59,929 nt of DNA, from the NCBI GenBank assembly GCA_937920345.1, contig CALGVA010000027.1, positions 1 to 59,929 of the forward strand, read 5' to 3'. The stretch is from an uncultured Lachnospiraceae bacterium (GTDB lineage Bacteria > Bacillota > Clostridia > Lachnospirales > Lachnospiraceae). Both the position numbers and the translations under genes were made by a program. Positions 15,699 through 24,769 of the stretch are shown piece after piece; within the stretch, counting starts at the first letter, position 1, and every line of letters begins with the position of its first letter. The notes below the pieces were generated by a model, which was given only the letters and a program-made list of their open reading frames with translations, had not been told where the DNA came from and did no database searches.

Positions 15699-16193
15699 CT
15701 AATCCTTCCATTCTAAACGGTGCAGTTCCCCTTCGGTCTGCATACCGTTAAAACCATTCTGGCGAAGCGCTTCATACAGTACGATCGCCACGGAATTAGA
15801 CAAATTCAGAGACCTGATCTGATCCATCATCGGAATGCGGATACAGGTCTCTTCATTTTCTACCAGGATTTCTTCGGGTATCCCGCCGCTTTCCTTGCCG
15901 AACATAATATAATCATCCGGTCCGAAAACCGCCTCCGTATAGAGGCGTTTCGCTTTTGTGGTTGCCATCCAGATTTTCGCACCGGCGTGCCTGTCCTGAA
16001 ATTCCTGATAGTTCATATATCTGGTTACATCCAAGTGCTCCCAGTAATCCATGCCGGACCGTTTAACGGATTTCTCATCCAGCCGAAAACCAAGCGGTTC
16101 AATCAAATGCAGGCTCGTACCTGTGGCAACACAGGTACGGCCGATATTTCCCGTATTTGCCGGAATCTCCGGCTGATGCAGTATAATGTGCAT
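15699..16193 (-). CDS. trmL: tRNA (cytidine(34)-2'-O)-methyltransferase TrmL
   Basis: This 164-residue SPOUT enzyme is typical in length for TrmL and carries the family blocks PEIPANTGNIGRTC near the start, FGKESGGIPEEIL and the C-terminal knot LNLSNSVAIVLYEALRQ. It 2'-O-methylates the wobble cytidine or cmnm5U of tRNA-Leu in known members. It begins two bases after the aminotransferase stop and is therefore the last gene of the lrp-aminotransferase-trmL operon. It converges directly on the histidine kinase gene. Confidence 0.93.
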   Translation of the reverse strand: MHIILHQPEIPANTGNIGRTCVATGTSLHLIEPLGFRLDEKSVKRSGMDYWEHLDVTRYMNYQEFQDRHAGAKIWMATTKAKRLYTEAVFGPDDYIMFGKESGGIPEEILVENEETCIRIPMMDQIRSLNLSNSVAIVLYEALRQNGFNGMQTEGELHRLEWKD

Positions 16194-16195
16194 AG

Positions 16196-17368
16196 CTATC
16201 GTGTCTCTTTTCGCAGTTTTTCTACAAACTTCGCCAGCTTCCCGATCGCCAGTTTCAGGTTCTCCAGCGAATAGGCATAGGAGATCCGCAGATATCCTTC
16301 TCCACAGTCGCCGAATGCCGTACCCGGTACCACAGCCACCTTCTCTTCCATCAGGAATCTGTTCGCAAAATCCTCACTGGTCATCCCGAACTCCTTGATA
16401 CACGGGAACACATAGAAAGCGCCGAAAGGTTCGAAGCACTCCAGCTTCATCTCCCGGAAAGCATTCATCAGATACCGCCTTCTCTGGTTATAAGCAGTGC
16501 GCATTTCCTGTACATCCCCGTCTCCGTTCCGGAGCGCTTCCACCGCAGCATACTGGCTTGTGGTCGGCGCGCACATAATTGCGAACTGGTGGAGCTTTAA
16601 CATCTGCTCAATGATCTCCCTGGGCCCGCAGGCATAGCCGAGTCTCCATCCGGTCATGGCAAAGGCTTTGGAGAAACCATTGATCAGGATCGTCCGCTCC
16701 CGCATCCCCTCGATCTCTATAATGGATACATGTTTTTCTTTGTATGTCAGTTCCGCATAGATCTCGTCTGACATGACAAGTATGTCATGTTTTCTGATTA
16801 CCTCTGCGATAGCCTCCAGATCATCCCGCTCCATAATAGCGCCGGTCGGGTTGTTCGGGAAAGGAAGCACCAGAATCTTCGTCTTATCCGTGATGGCGTT
16901 CTCCAGTTCCTGCGCTGTCAGCCTGAACTCATTCTCCGCTTTCAACTCGATGATAACAGGCACGCCGCCCGCCATGATCGCACAAGGCTCATAGGAGACG
17001 AAACTGGGCTGTGGGATGAGCACCTCGTCGCCGGGATTGACTACCGCCCGCAGACCGATATCAATCGCCTCGGAACCGCCCACCGTGACCAGCACTTCAT
17101 GCGCCGGGTCATATGTAACGCCCTGTTTTCTCCTGGTATAATGACAGATTTCCTCTTTCAGTTCTTTTAATCCCGCATTGGAGGTGTAGAAGGTACGGCC
17201 CTTTTCCAGAGAATAAATTCCCTCATCTCTGATATGCCACGGCGTATCAAAATCCGGTTCACCCACACCCAGAGAGATGGCATCGTCCATCTCACTCACG
17301 ATGTCAAAAAACTTCCGGATACCGGAGGGTTTTAAAGCTGTTACTTTATCTGATAACATATTTCTCAC
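16196..17368 (-). CDS. class I PLP-dependent aminotransferase (PatA/AspC-like)
   Basis: The 390-residue protein has the fold-type I signatures: SLGVGEPDFDTP near the N-terminus, PFPNNPTGA in the middle, the PLP-binding lysine in NGFSKAFAMTGWRLGY (Lys234) and the carboxylate-binding arginine in YLRISYA. The substrate cannot be fixed; relatives act on aspartate, aromatic or branched amino acids. The ATG overlaps the stop of the Lrp-type regulator by four bases (ATGA), a strong hint that the regulator senses an amino acid linked to this enzyme. Confidence 0.9.
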   Translation of the reverse strand: MRNMLSDKVTALKPSGIRKFFDIVSEMDDAISLGVGEPDFDTPWHIRDEGIYSLEKGRTFYTSNAGLKELKEEICHYTRRKQGVTYDPAHEVLVTVGGSEAIDIGLRAVVNPGDEVLIPQPSFVSYEPCAIMAGGVPVIIELKAENEFRLTAQELENAITDKTKILVLPFPNNPTGAIMERDDLEAIAEVIRKHDILVMSDEIYAELTYKEKHVSIIEIEGMRERTILINGFSKAFAMTGWRLGYACGPREIIEQMLKLHQFAIMCAPTTSQYAAVEALRNGDGDVQEMRTAYNQRRRYLMNAFREMKLECFEPFGAFYVFPCIKEFGMTSEDFANRFLMEEKVAVVPGTAFGDCGEGYLRISYAYSLENLKLAIGKLAKFVEKLRKETR

Positions 17369-17856
17369 GGTGTCACCTTCTCTCTTGTATCCTCATATTT
17401 TTTAGCCAGAATCGTGCCATGATCCTTATATTTCTTCAGGATAAAATGCGTTGCCGTACTTAAGACAGAATCCAGCGTGGATAGCTTATCGGACACGAAG
17501 CCCGAGATCTCTTTCAGGGATTTACCCTCCAGTGTAACCAGCAGATCATAGCCGCCGGAAATCAGATACACGGATGTCACTTCCGGATATTTATAGATCC
17601 GCTCGGCAATATTGTCAAATCCCTGTCCGCGCTGGGGCGTCACACGCACCTCGATCAATGCGGAAACCTTCTCGATGGAAGTCTTCTCCCAGTTGATCAT
17701 CGTGTGGTACCCGCAGATGATACCTTCTGCTTCCAGTGCCGCCAACTCATTGACAACATCAATTTCCTCCACACCCAGTATAACCGCCAGTTCTTTTAGA
17801 TCAATGCGGCTGTTCCTCTCTACGATCGCTAATAATTCTTCTCTCATTCTGATCAT
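17365..17856 (-). CDS. Lrp/AsnC-family regulator
   Basis: The protein has an N-terminal helix-turn-helix (RIDLKELAVILGVEEIDVV) and a C-terminal RAM effector domain (ALIEVRVTPQRG, then VYLISGGYDLLVTLEG), the normal layout of Lrp/AsnC proteins. Several ATGs lie within 20 codons; AGAGGAGG fits the ATG at 17856 best. Overlap with the aminotransferase gene suggests local control, probably by an amino acid ligand, and autoregulation is usual in the family. Confidence 0.88.
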   Translation of the reverse strand: MIRMREELLAIVERNSRIDLKELAVILGVEEIDVVNELAALEAEGIICGYHTMINWEKTSIEKVSALIEVRVTPQRGQGFDNIAERIYKYPEVTSVYLISGGYDLLVTLEGKSLKEISGFVSDKLSTLDSVLSTATHFILKKYKDHGTILAKKYEDTREKVTP

Positions 17857-17962
17857 TTCCTCCTCTTTCATCATTTTAAAATATAAAACCCTGCATTCTG
17901 ATTTCGCCCGCGCTTTCCTCTGCCTTTCGTCCCGCTCAAGAATTTACAGGCTTATTCTACAG

Positions 17963-18943
17963 TTATACCTGATAGATCTGATCCTCCTTCGGTTTATCCA
18001 GATAACGTTTCTCCTCCTCATTATAGAGAATGCGGTCATTGCCGTCCGTCGTTCTTCCCACGACCACCGCCGGAATATCCTCCCGCGCCAGCGCTGCCAC
18101 AAGTGCGGCGCCGTCCCGGGCCGTCATGATCAGGCAGCCTCCCGACAGGAGTTCATAGGAATTCAGCCCGTAAAACTCACAGATCTCTATCGTCTCCTGC
18201 TTCACAGGTATCTTCTTCAAATCGATTTCCAGTCCAACGCCTGCCCTCTGTGCCAGTTCCCATAATGCGCCGAATATCCCGCCTCTGGAAACATCATGCA
18301 TACCGCAAACGCCGGACTTCACGGCGGTGGCGGCCTCCGGTATGACGGACAGGTACCGGTCTAATGCGGCAGCTTCCTCGATCATGCGCGCCGGGTACCG
18401 CGTACACAGTTCCTCTCTACGCGCTCTCGCCAGTCTTATCGTTCCCTCCAGACCGATCCATTTACTGATCACCACATCCTGACCGGCCCCAACCCCGGGC
18501 ATCAGCTCCGCCTGCCCGGCACACCGCTTTCCCACGCCGGTCACGCTCATGACCGGCTCGCACACTGCCGCGGTTACCTCCGTATGTCCGCCCATGATTT
18601 CTGCCCCGCAGACACCGCACACGCTTTCCGCCTGCTCCATGATCTTCTGCAGATCACTTTCCGGCACCCCCTCCGGCAGAAGTACCGCAAGCAGCACGCC
18701 GACCGGCTCTGCTCCCGCCGCCGCTACATTATTGAGTGCCATGGATACGGCATACATACTAAGCTCTCCGGCTGGCGCTGACACGGGCGCCGTCGCAAGA
18801 ACCATTTCATAACCGTCCTGCAACGATAAAACGGCGCAGTCTGTCCCTACACCTGCGCCATTTATCACTTCTTCTCTATGTGTTTTAATCCTTTTTAGTA
18901 CGGAGCGCTTCAACACACTCTCCGATATCTTTCCTCTTCTCAT
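17963..18943 (-). CDS. AIR synthase/HypE-related protein
   Basis: From the ATG at 18943 (MRRGKISESVLKRSVLKRIK) the product has 326 residues. It shows the PurM/HypE/ThiL superfamily pattern: GVGTDCAVL, the helix MALNNVAAAGAEPVG, MGGHTEVT and GVCGMHDVSRGGIFGAL. Members bind ATP and phosphorylate or dehydrate small groups. No hydrogenase or purine genes are near, so the substrate is unknown. A longer frame runs back into the vanW gene, but its first 55 residues are only Arg/His-rich antisense-like sequence without a ribosome binding site. Confidence 0.82.
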   Translation of the reverse strand: MRRGKISESVLKRSVLKRIKTHREEVINGAGVGTDCAVLSLQDGYEMVLATAPVSAPAGELSMYAVSMALNNVAAAGAEPVGVLLAVLLPEGVPESDLQKIMEQAESVCGVCGAEIMGGHTEVTAAVCEPVMSVTGVGKRCAGQAELMPGVGAGQDVVISKWIGLEGTIRLARARREELCTRYPARMIEEAAALDRYLSVIPEAATAVKSGVCGMHDVSRGGIFGALWELAQRAGVGLEIDLKKIPVKQETIEICEFYGLNSYELLSGGCLIMTARDGAALVAALAREDIPAVVVGRTTDGNDRILYNEEEKRYLDKPKEDQIYQV

Positions 18944-19013
18944 GACTCCGTGTCCAACATCTGCCTGTAATTGTTCCGGGCAAAACAGTATCTGGTCAAC
19001 TGTTACATCCGCC

Positions 19014-20543
19014 CTACTGTGCCGGCGGTGTTTCCTGTACCGGCGGTGCTTCCTGTGTTTGAGGATTCTGGGCTGCCGCATCCGCCGCCGCCTGTGCCGC
19101 TGCCGCATCTGCCGCTGCCTTGTAAGCGCCTGCCACCGCTTTTACTTCATCCACGCTGTTTGTCGCTATTGCCGCCATAATCGCGTTACGCGCCCCTTCA
19201 TCAGGAGATGCAACACCCACCGTCGCGCTTCTGGGTGCTTTCATATAAGTGCTGCTGTTGATCTGCTCTCTGCTGACTTCTACGCCATTCTCACGCACCA
19301 CTTTCCACAGCTGTGCCTTATAACCCACGTGCGCGGACTGCACAACGCAATATCCTACCGGAAGAGATTCGTCTGCGTAAATTACCTCCGTATCCGGCAC
19401 AGTCCGTTCCAGAACAACACTCTCATAGCTGACTTCACGCCCGCTGTCCCTCGTTTCCACACCGTAGATCGTAAACGTGATCTGCTTATCCGGCGTGGTA
19501 ACACCTTCTATATAGATCGGATATTCCAGATTATTCTTAAATTTAAAATCTTTACCGGAAGACTCCGCAATCGCCGCATCCGCGGAAGGGTCCACATAAG
19601 TAACGATCATAGAGTGGTTATAGCGCTCCACAACTTCGAGCTCCGACAACAATACGGCATTGTACAGCGTCGTCGTCACCTGACAGATACCACCGCCCAG
19701 GCTGTCCACTACCTGTCCGTTCAGATAAGAACCCGCCATGTAGTAACCGTTTTCCTCAGTAAAAGGCGATACTACCTCATACGCGGAAAATTCATCCCCC
19801 GGATACATAGTCATACCGTTGATCAGGTTGCACCCGTTTGCAACATTGGCGCTTCTCGGCCCGCCGGAAGTGGAGTAGCTAGTCGTAAAAGTTCCGAGCA
19901 CATCTTTCACCCTGACAAGATCCTCGGCATTTCCTTTTGGCTCTTCCACGGTAACCACAAGATCTATCTCGCAGCCTGCACCGTTCCATTCGCCTGTGAG
20001 ATAATCATACACCGCCTCCACGGATGCCGCCGTATCTACCGCGACGCCGGACTGTCCCTCCGTGATATCGAAACCTTCCTCCGTTTTGGTCAAAGTCGCA
20101 TTGACCGCTTCCCGGTCATACTGCGCCGCATTCTCTTCGATCAGCGTCCTGATCTTGCTTTTATCAAAATCAAATTTTACCGCATATACTTTATTCTGAT
20201 ACTGCAGATCCCTCAGTTCCTTATAACACCGCAGGATATCACCGTCTCTGCCGAAATTAGCCGCTTCCTCAAGAATCGCTTCATTACCCCACTTAAGCCC
20301 CAGTTCGGAAGCCGTCGTAACGATCGTACCGCCCTCGACTGCATTCAGCGTGATCTGAGCCTCGCCGAAAGATTCTACATACGCCTCTATACGGTCTTTG
20401 GCTTCCTGTACCGTCAGACCCGACAGGTCCATGTCCTCGGCGTAGATTCCCGCTTCAATTTTATCTTCTTTGGCGTTGACCGGCAGCGTGACCGCTGTCA
20501 TCCCTGCCGCCAGCAGCAGAGCCGCCATAAACAGTTTTTTCAT
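19014..20543 (-). CDS. secreted VanW-family protein
   Basis: The start at 20543 gives a clear signal peptide (MKKLFMAALLLAAG, cleavage near VNA). Two peptidoglycan-binding YoaR-type repeats (about 35-220) follow. The VanW domain includes FSAYEVVSPFTEENGYY and GGGICQVTTTLYNAVL, and a G5-like region comes next. The last 60 residues are an Ala-rich helix ending in a Pro/Gln tail. VanW proteins are tied to the cell envelope and some vancomycin resistance clusters, but their reaction is unknown. No van genes are nearby, so this is a housekeeping member. The AIR-synthase-like gene follows on the same strand. Confidence 0.88.
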   Translation of the reverse strand: MKKLFMAALLLAAGMTAVTLPVNAKEDKIEAGIYAEDMDLSGLTVQEAKDRIEAYVESFGEAQITLNAVEGGTIVTTASELGLKWGNEAILEEAANFGRDGDILRCYKELRDLQYQNKVYAVKFDFDKSKIRTLIEENAAQYDREAVNATLTKTEEGFDITEGQSGVAVDTAASVEAVYDYLTGEWNGAGCEIDLVVTVEEPKGNAEDLVRVKDVLGTFTTSYSTSGGPRSANVANGCNLINGMTMYPGDEFSAYEVVSPFTEENGYYMAGSYLNGQVVDSLGGGICQVTTTLYNAVLLSELEVVERYNHSMIVTYVDPSADAAIAESSGKDFKFKNNLEYPIYIEGVTTPDKQITFTIYGVETRDSGREVSYESVVLERTVPDTEVIYADESLPVGYCVVQSAHVGYKAQLWKVVRENGVEVSREQINSSTYMKAPRSATVGVASPDEGARNAIMAAIATNSVDEVKAVAGAYKAAADAAAAQAAADAAAQNPQTQEAPPVQETPPAQ

Positions 20544-20658
20544 AAAATATCCAAACCTTTCTCGCATGTGAAATTGCTCAAATGCAAAATAAATGGTACA
20601 ATAATAAAAGTAAATTTGTGCCGCAAACCCGCGCTGATTTCAAATAGACAGACCCGGG

Positions 20659-20754
20659 TTATACCGCAGCAAATATCATCGGAATAATCATCGCCAGCAC
20701 GACAATTATTATGATAATAGAAGATATAATCTTCCTTTGTTTTCTGTTGAACAT
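20659..20754 (-). CDS. 31-residue single-pass membrane protein
   Basis: ATG at 20754 is preceded by GGGAGGAATCATCT and opens a 31-codon frame beginning MFNRKQRKIISS. A hydrophobic run of Ile/Val/Leu/Met follows and ends PMIFAAV. A basic head plus one membrane helix is typical of small membrane proteins conserved in Clostridia. A longer frame over the same DNA has no ribosome binding site or protein-like composition. It lies between vanW and a divergent anchored protein. Function is unknown. Confidence 0.65.
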   Translation of the reverse strand: MFNRKQRKIISSIIIIIVVLAMIIPMIFAAV

Positions 20755-20790
20755 AGATGATTCCTCCCACTTTCTGAAAGGATATTATAT

Positions 20791-21408
20791 ATGAATTTCA
20801 TCATTAATGCAAGCGTTCTCATATTTTCCGCCGTAATCTTCTTCTACCTGAAAGCACACCGGAATACCGACTCTAACTCACGGGAAGACTTCTGGAAGAG
20901 AGAACTCGCGGCTAACAGTACACGGCGCAAACCACTCGACGACCTGGCTTATATTACAATCCCTGTAGACGAATTTCCAATGACGCTTCTGGAGGATGTC
21001 CCGAAAGTGGACGACTATAAGCAGATTATCCTCTCCTTAAGCGAACTTCCCGTCGTCAATTTCACGGGACTTAGCAATACGGAGCTCAAACTGCGTTACG
21101 GCGCTCCTAACCTCGACCTTCTGATCCGTTACGACCAGAACTATACGCTTCTGGTCCGCACACTGCAACAGTGGGCGCAGCTTCTCTATGATGCCGGTCA
21201 TATTGACGAGGCTTGTCACATGCTGGAGTTCTCCGTCTCTACCGGTACAGATGTCAGCTCCACATACCGTCTGCTCTGTCAGATCTATCAGGAGCAGCAC
21301 ACGCCGGATAAAATCAACCGGCTGTACCCGATCGCCGAGACATTAAATTCCGCCATGCAGAAGACTATCGTCCGTATTCTGCAAGAATCCGGTCAATCCG
21401 CCGACTAG
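20791..21408 (+). CDS. membrane-anchored helical-repeat (TPR-like) protein
   Basis: This 205-residue protein begins with one hydrophobic helix (INASVLIFSAVIFFYL) and continues as a soluble domain. The C-terminal half has paired helices (LLYDAGHIDEACHMLEFSV, then YRLLCQIYQEQ) that resemble tetratricopeptide repeats. No enzyme motif is seen. AAGGAT precedes the ATG. The last 44 bases overlap the end of the convergent exonuclease gene, so both C-termini are encoded by the same DNA on opposite strands. Confidence 0.75.
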   Translation: MNFIINASVLIFSAVIFFYLKAHRNTDSNSREDFWKRELAANSTRRKPLDDLAYITIPVDEFPMTLLEDVPKVDDYKQIILSLSELPVVNFTGLSNTELKLRYGAPNLDLLIRYDQNYTLLVRTLQQWAQLLYDAGHIDEACHMLEFSVSTGTDVSSTYRLLCQIYQEQHTPDKINRLYPIAETLNSAMQKTIVRILQESGQSAD

Positions 21409-22081
21409 CCTCGCTGCGGGTCAGCTTCTCTATATCATACTCTATTATCAGTTTATGCCTGTCTGCCAATTTATATAACTGCTCTTTCTGCGCTTTCGTG
21501 GCAGGCGTGTCCCGTTTCACGTTATGCCGCAGTCTTTTCGGGCGAAACAGACTCTTATCTCCCTCCGCTTCCTCCTGATCATAGAAGGACTCTGTAAGTT
21601 TCCGGTACAGTGCCGCCGTAGCCCGTGCGTCATGCAGTGCCCTGTGCGCACTGTGCTGAATACCGTAATATCCGCACAGGTATCCCAGGCTGCGGCTCTC
21701 CAGATCCGGCAGGTATTTGCGGGCAATCTTAAGCGTATCGATACCCTCCCTCTCGAAAGACATCTTCTGGCCGACTGCCGCCCTTTTGATAAAAGAATAA
21801 TCAAATGTTACACTGTGCCCCAAAAGTATCTGGTCTTTGGTCATCTGCAAAAGTTCCGGAAGCACCTGCTCTATTGCCGGCGCCTCTGCAAGCTGTTCGT
21901 CATGGATTCCCGTAAGCGCAATGATGCGTTCGTCTAACGGTCTGCCGGGATTCACAAATGTATCCCATTCCTCCACGATCACATGTTTTGCCACCCTGAC
22001 TGCACCGATCTCAATAATCTTATCCGTTTTGGGATTTAATCCGGTAGTCTCCAGATCAATGCATACATATGAATCCGTCAT
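21365..22081 (-). CDS. DnaQ-like 3'-5' exonuclease
   Basis: The protein has the DEDDh exonuclease motifs: VCIDLETTG (Exo I), GHSVTFDYSFIKR (Exo II) and HRALHDARATAALY (Exo III, with the catalytic His and Asp). It resembles the PolC exonuclease or epsilon type and may proofread or trim DNA or RNA. A C-terminal extension rich in Lys/Arg ends in a small helical module (SEASRRIDRILAEYGR). The start at 22081 (MTDSYVC) matches the domain edge; an ATG at 22093 is possible. The 3' end overlaps the convergent TPR-like gene by 44 bases. Confidence 0.87.
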   Translation of the reverse strand: MTDSYVCIDLETTGLNPKTDKIIEIGAVRVAKHVIVEEWDTFVNPGRPLDERIIALTGIHDEQLAEAPAIEQVLPELLQMTKDQILLGHSVTFDYSFIKRAAVGQKMSFEREGIDTLKIARKYLPDLESRSLGYLCGYYGIQHSAHRALHDARATAALYRKLTESFYDQEEAEGDKSLFRPKRLRHNVKRDTPATKAQKEQLYKLADRHKLIIEYDIEKLTRSEASRRIDRILAEYGR

Positions 22082-22379
22082 TTTAATGTCCATGCCTTTC
22101 CAAAACCTGCGAATTTGAACCGCAGGCACAAGTTTGCGTGTGAAAATGTATTTTTCAGTCTGATCCGCGATAACCCCTGCCAGAAGACTTAAGACCTTTC
22201 CGGCATATTACTTTGACAAGTATAACATATTTTACCCGGTCTCTGCCGTTTTTTCATAACACACTCCCGCGTCACAGTACAAATACGCGAATAACTTCAC
22301 CGGGTCAGCCACCCCGAGTTTAGTATCCGTTAATTATTTAGCGTATTGAATATCTTGATTAAACGTTTCTCATAATCAT

Positions 22380-22420
22380 CAATATGTTGCTTTTCTCATA
22401 TATCTTTATACAACATATTG
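22380..22420. promoter_or_regulatory. inverted repeat upstream of the XRE gene
   Basis: CAATATGTTG (22380-22389) and CAACATATTG (22411-22420) are perfect 10-base inverted halves 21 bases apart in an AT-rich region. The nearest gene is the XRE regulator at 22550, so this may be its operator. The rest of the gene-free stretch 22082-22549 shows no ORF of note; TATACT near 22222 on the minus strand may be the -10 of the exonuclease gene. Confidence 0.4.
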
Positions 22421-22549
22421 TATTTTTTTGTCTATCATACCACTTTTTCTATGAATAATCTAATAAAATATGCCGCACGGAATATCCTTATTAAAAATTG
22501 GAATTTTTTTCTCGAAAAAATAGCCTAAAATAACAAAAAGGATGTGCAA

Positions 22550-22894
22550 ATGAAAACAAGAATTAAAGAATTACGAATGGAAAAAAATTTATCACAGCAG
22601 GCCCTCGCAAACTATCTGGGTATCAATCAGACAACGCTGAGCAAACTGGAATGCGGCCTATCTACGCCGGACGCCATGCTTGTGATCAGTGCTTCACGTT
22701 TTTTTCAAGTCTCTACGGACTATGTCCTGTATCTTTCTGAGGAACGTCTGAGTGCAGATTCGTTATTGGCAGACAACATGCATCTTCTTAAGAAGTATCA
22801 ACATCTGATCTCCCTGTACCAAAAGTTGACTCCACACCAGCAGAAAAACTGCTACAACTTTCTTTGCAGCATACTGGACGATCGTAATTTGTAA
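22550..22894 (+). CDS. XRE-family transcriptional regulator
   Basis: From the ATG at 22550, preceded by AAAAGGATG, the product has 114 residues. The N-terminal 60 form a Cro/C1-type helix-turn-helix (LSQQALANYLGINQTTLSKL). The rest is a helical tail without a known ligand domain. It stands alone, with a long AT-rich upstream region carrying an inverted repeat and a hairpin terminator downstream. Its targets are unknown; autoregulation is plausible. Confidence 0.85.
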   Translation: MKTRIKELRMEKNLSQQALANYLGINQTTLSKLECGLSTPDAMLVISASRFFQVSTDYVLYLSEERLSADSLLADNMHLLKKYQHLISLYQKLTPHQQKNCYNFLCSILDDRNL

Positions 22895-23067
22895 GATATT
22901 TTTTAAAAATGTCGTATGTAATTCCCGCAGGCTTATGTACCTAATATCTCTGTCGGATTTATATTAATATTGCATTTCTAACAGAATGACAGATCATCCC
23001 TATAAACGCAACACCACCAACTCTGTCACTTCTGATCTTCACACTGCTTTACGCAGTCGTGTCTTAA

Positions 23068-23089
23068 GGCGGAATCTCACGATTCCGCC
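23068..23089. terminator. hairpin between XRE and galT genes
   Basis: GGCGGAATC-TCAC-GATTCCGCC is a perfect nine-base stem in the gap between the convergent XRE and galT genes. CATTTCTTA follows on the plus strand. It probably stops transcription from one or both sides. Confidence 0.6.
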
Positions 23090-23165
23090 CATTTCTTATG
23101 TCTTCCGACCCGTCTTAACTTCGGTATAACGATTAACTGCCGCCGGCTTTCGCTCTTACCGCAGC

Positions 23166-24671
23166 CTAACTGTTCAAACTATGCACAAATCTGTCAAATG
23201 CAGCCTGGCCTTCTGCAGTTCTCTTATATACGCCTGCATCTTCCAGCACCTGCATAAACACATCTCCGATCTCCTTATGCAGAATATCCATCACATTGTC
23301 CTGCTGAATGTCCTGGTATTTCGGAAGAAACTCCTCCACCCAGTCGGCGTGCTTCTCGAGTACTTCATCCTTACGAATATCCGCTCCGGAGAGAATCGCC
23401 TGCGCCAGCTGCTCCATCTCATCCTTCAATCTGGCGGGCAGCACCGCCAGTCCCATCACCTCAATCAGTCCGATGTTTTCCTTCTTAATATGATGCAGTT
23501 TCGCATGCGGATGGTACACACCCAGCGGATGTTCCTGCGTCGTAATATTATTGCGCAGCACCAGATCTAATTCAAATTTGCCGTCCCTCTTTCTGGCAAT
23601 CGGGGTAATCGTATTATGCGGCTCGCCGTCTGTCTCGGCATACAAGAAAACGGACTCGTCCGTATAGCCCCTCCACGCTGCCAGAATCACATCTGCCAGG
23701 GCGATCAGCCTGTCGGTATCCTGTGACGCGATACGAATCACTGACATCGGCCAGTTCACAATACCGGTCTCTACATCCTCGTATCCTTTCACGGTAAACG
23801 TTCTCTCCACAGCGGCTCTTGCCATGGCGAACTCGTAATGTCCGCCCTGGAAGTGATCATGGCTTAAAATCGATCCTCCCACAATCGGCAGGTCCGCATT
23901 GGAACCGACAAAATAATGCGGAAACTGCTTTACGAAATCAAACAGCTTGCAGAACGTATCGTGCTCAATCTTCATCGGAATATGCTTAGAGTTAAATACG
24001 ATGCAGTGCTCATTATAGTATACGTAGGGAGAATACTGGAATCCCCATCTGCTCCCGTTGATCGTCACCGGAATGATTCTGTGATTCTGTCTTGCGGGAT
24101 GATTCACGCGGCCCGCATACCCCTCGTTCTCGATGCACAACAGGCATTTCGGATAACCGCTCTGTTTCGCGTTCTTGGCCGCGGCAATCGCCTTCGGGTC
24201 CTTCTCCGGCTTAGACAGGTTGATCGTGATGTCCAGATCGCCGTATTTCGTCGATGCAATCCATTTCTGGTCTTTCCTGATGCGGTATCTTCTGATATAG
24301 TCCGTATCCTGACTGAGTTTATAGAAATAATCTGTTGCTTCCTTCGGGTCCTTCCGATATTTTGCCTCAAACGCAGCAATCACTTCGCTCGGTCTGGGTA
24401 CCAGCACACTCATGATCTTCGTATCGAACAGATCCCGGTATACGATGCTGTTCTCCGTCATAATGCCCTGCTCGCAGGCATAATCCATCATGGCACCGAG
24501 CACTTCCTCCAGTTCGTCCTCACTCATGGAGACTTCTACGTCATCCTCCTCGAACTCATCCAGATGAAAAAGCTCCAGTAATCTGTTCGTCGTATATATT
24601 CTATCTGCTTCTGTGATCAGTCCGGTCTGTAATCCGTATTTCACCAGTTTCCTGATATTCTGCTGTATCAT
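23166..24671 (-). CDS. galT: UDP-glucose-hexose-1-phosphate uridylyltransferase
   Basis: The 501-residue protein is the Firmicutes (type 2) GalT of the Leloir pathway, which exchanges UMP between UDP-glucose and galactose-1-phosphate. Recognisable blocks are MIQQNIRKLVKYGLQTGLI at the N-terminus, GYPKCLLCIENEGYAGR, NEHCIVFNSKHIPM and ILSHDHFQGGHYEFAMA, the last carrying histidines of the active-site region. It follows galK by about 100 bases on the same strand, and the two probably form one operon. No galE or galM is in the window. Confidence 0.95.
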   Translation of the reverse strand: MIQQNIRKLVKYGLQTGLITEADRIYTTNRLLELFHLDEFEEDDVEVSMSEDELEEVLGAMMDYACEQGIMTENSIVYRDLFDTKIMSVLVPRPSEVIAAFEAKYRKDPKEATDYFYKLSQDTDYIRRYRIRKDQKWIASTKYGDLDITINLSKPEKDPKAIAAAKNAKQSGYPKCLLCIENEGYAGRVNHPARQNHRIIPVTINGSRWGFQYSPYVYYNEHCIVFNSKHIPMKIEHDTFCKLFDFVKQFPHYFVGSNADLPIVGGSILSHDHFQGGHYEFAMARAAVERTFTVKGYEDVETGIVNWPMSVIRIASQDTDRLIALADVILAAWRGYTDESVFLYAETDGEPHNTITPIARKRDGKFELDLVLRNNITTQEHPLGVYHPHAKLHHIKKENIGLIEVMGLAVLPARLKDEMEQLAQAILSGADIRKDEVLEKHADWVEEFLPKYQDIQQDNVMDILHKEIGDVFMQVLEDAGVYKRTAEGQAAFDRFVHSLNS

Positions 24672-24769
24672 GATCTCTTCTTCCTCCCGTCCGCCGTTTT
24701 ATTACATGAATTCTCCAGAACATTTATCTATTTACAGGCAGCGTTCTCTGTGCCCCGAAGCACTTAATG

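Noticed and set aside
18944..19108. N-terminal extension of the AIR-synthase-like protein
   Set aside because: The extra residues are Arg/His-rich, overlap the vanW coding end and have no start signal; the ATG at 18943 fits the domain edge.
18942..20687. A 581-codon open frame on the plus strand
   Set aside because: It lies opposite vanW, whose signal peptide and domains are clear; the product is Arg/His/Phe-rich with no motif and no ribosome binding site.
20540..20770. A 76-codon frame between vanW and the divergent gene
   Set aside because: It has no protein-like pattern; the 31-codon frame in another phase has a strong ribosome binding site and a membrane helix.
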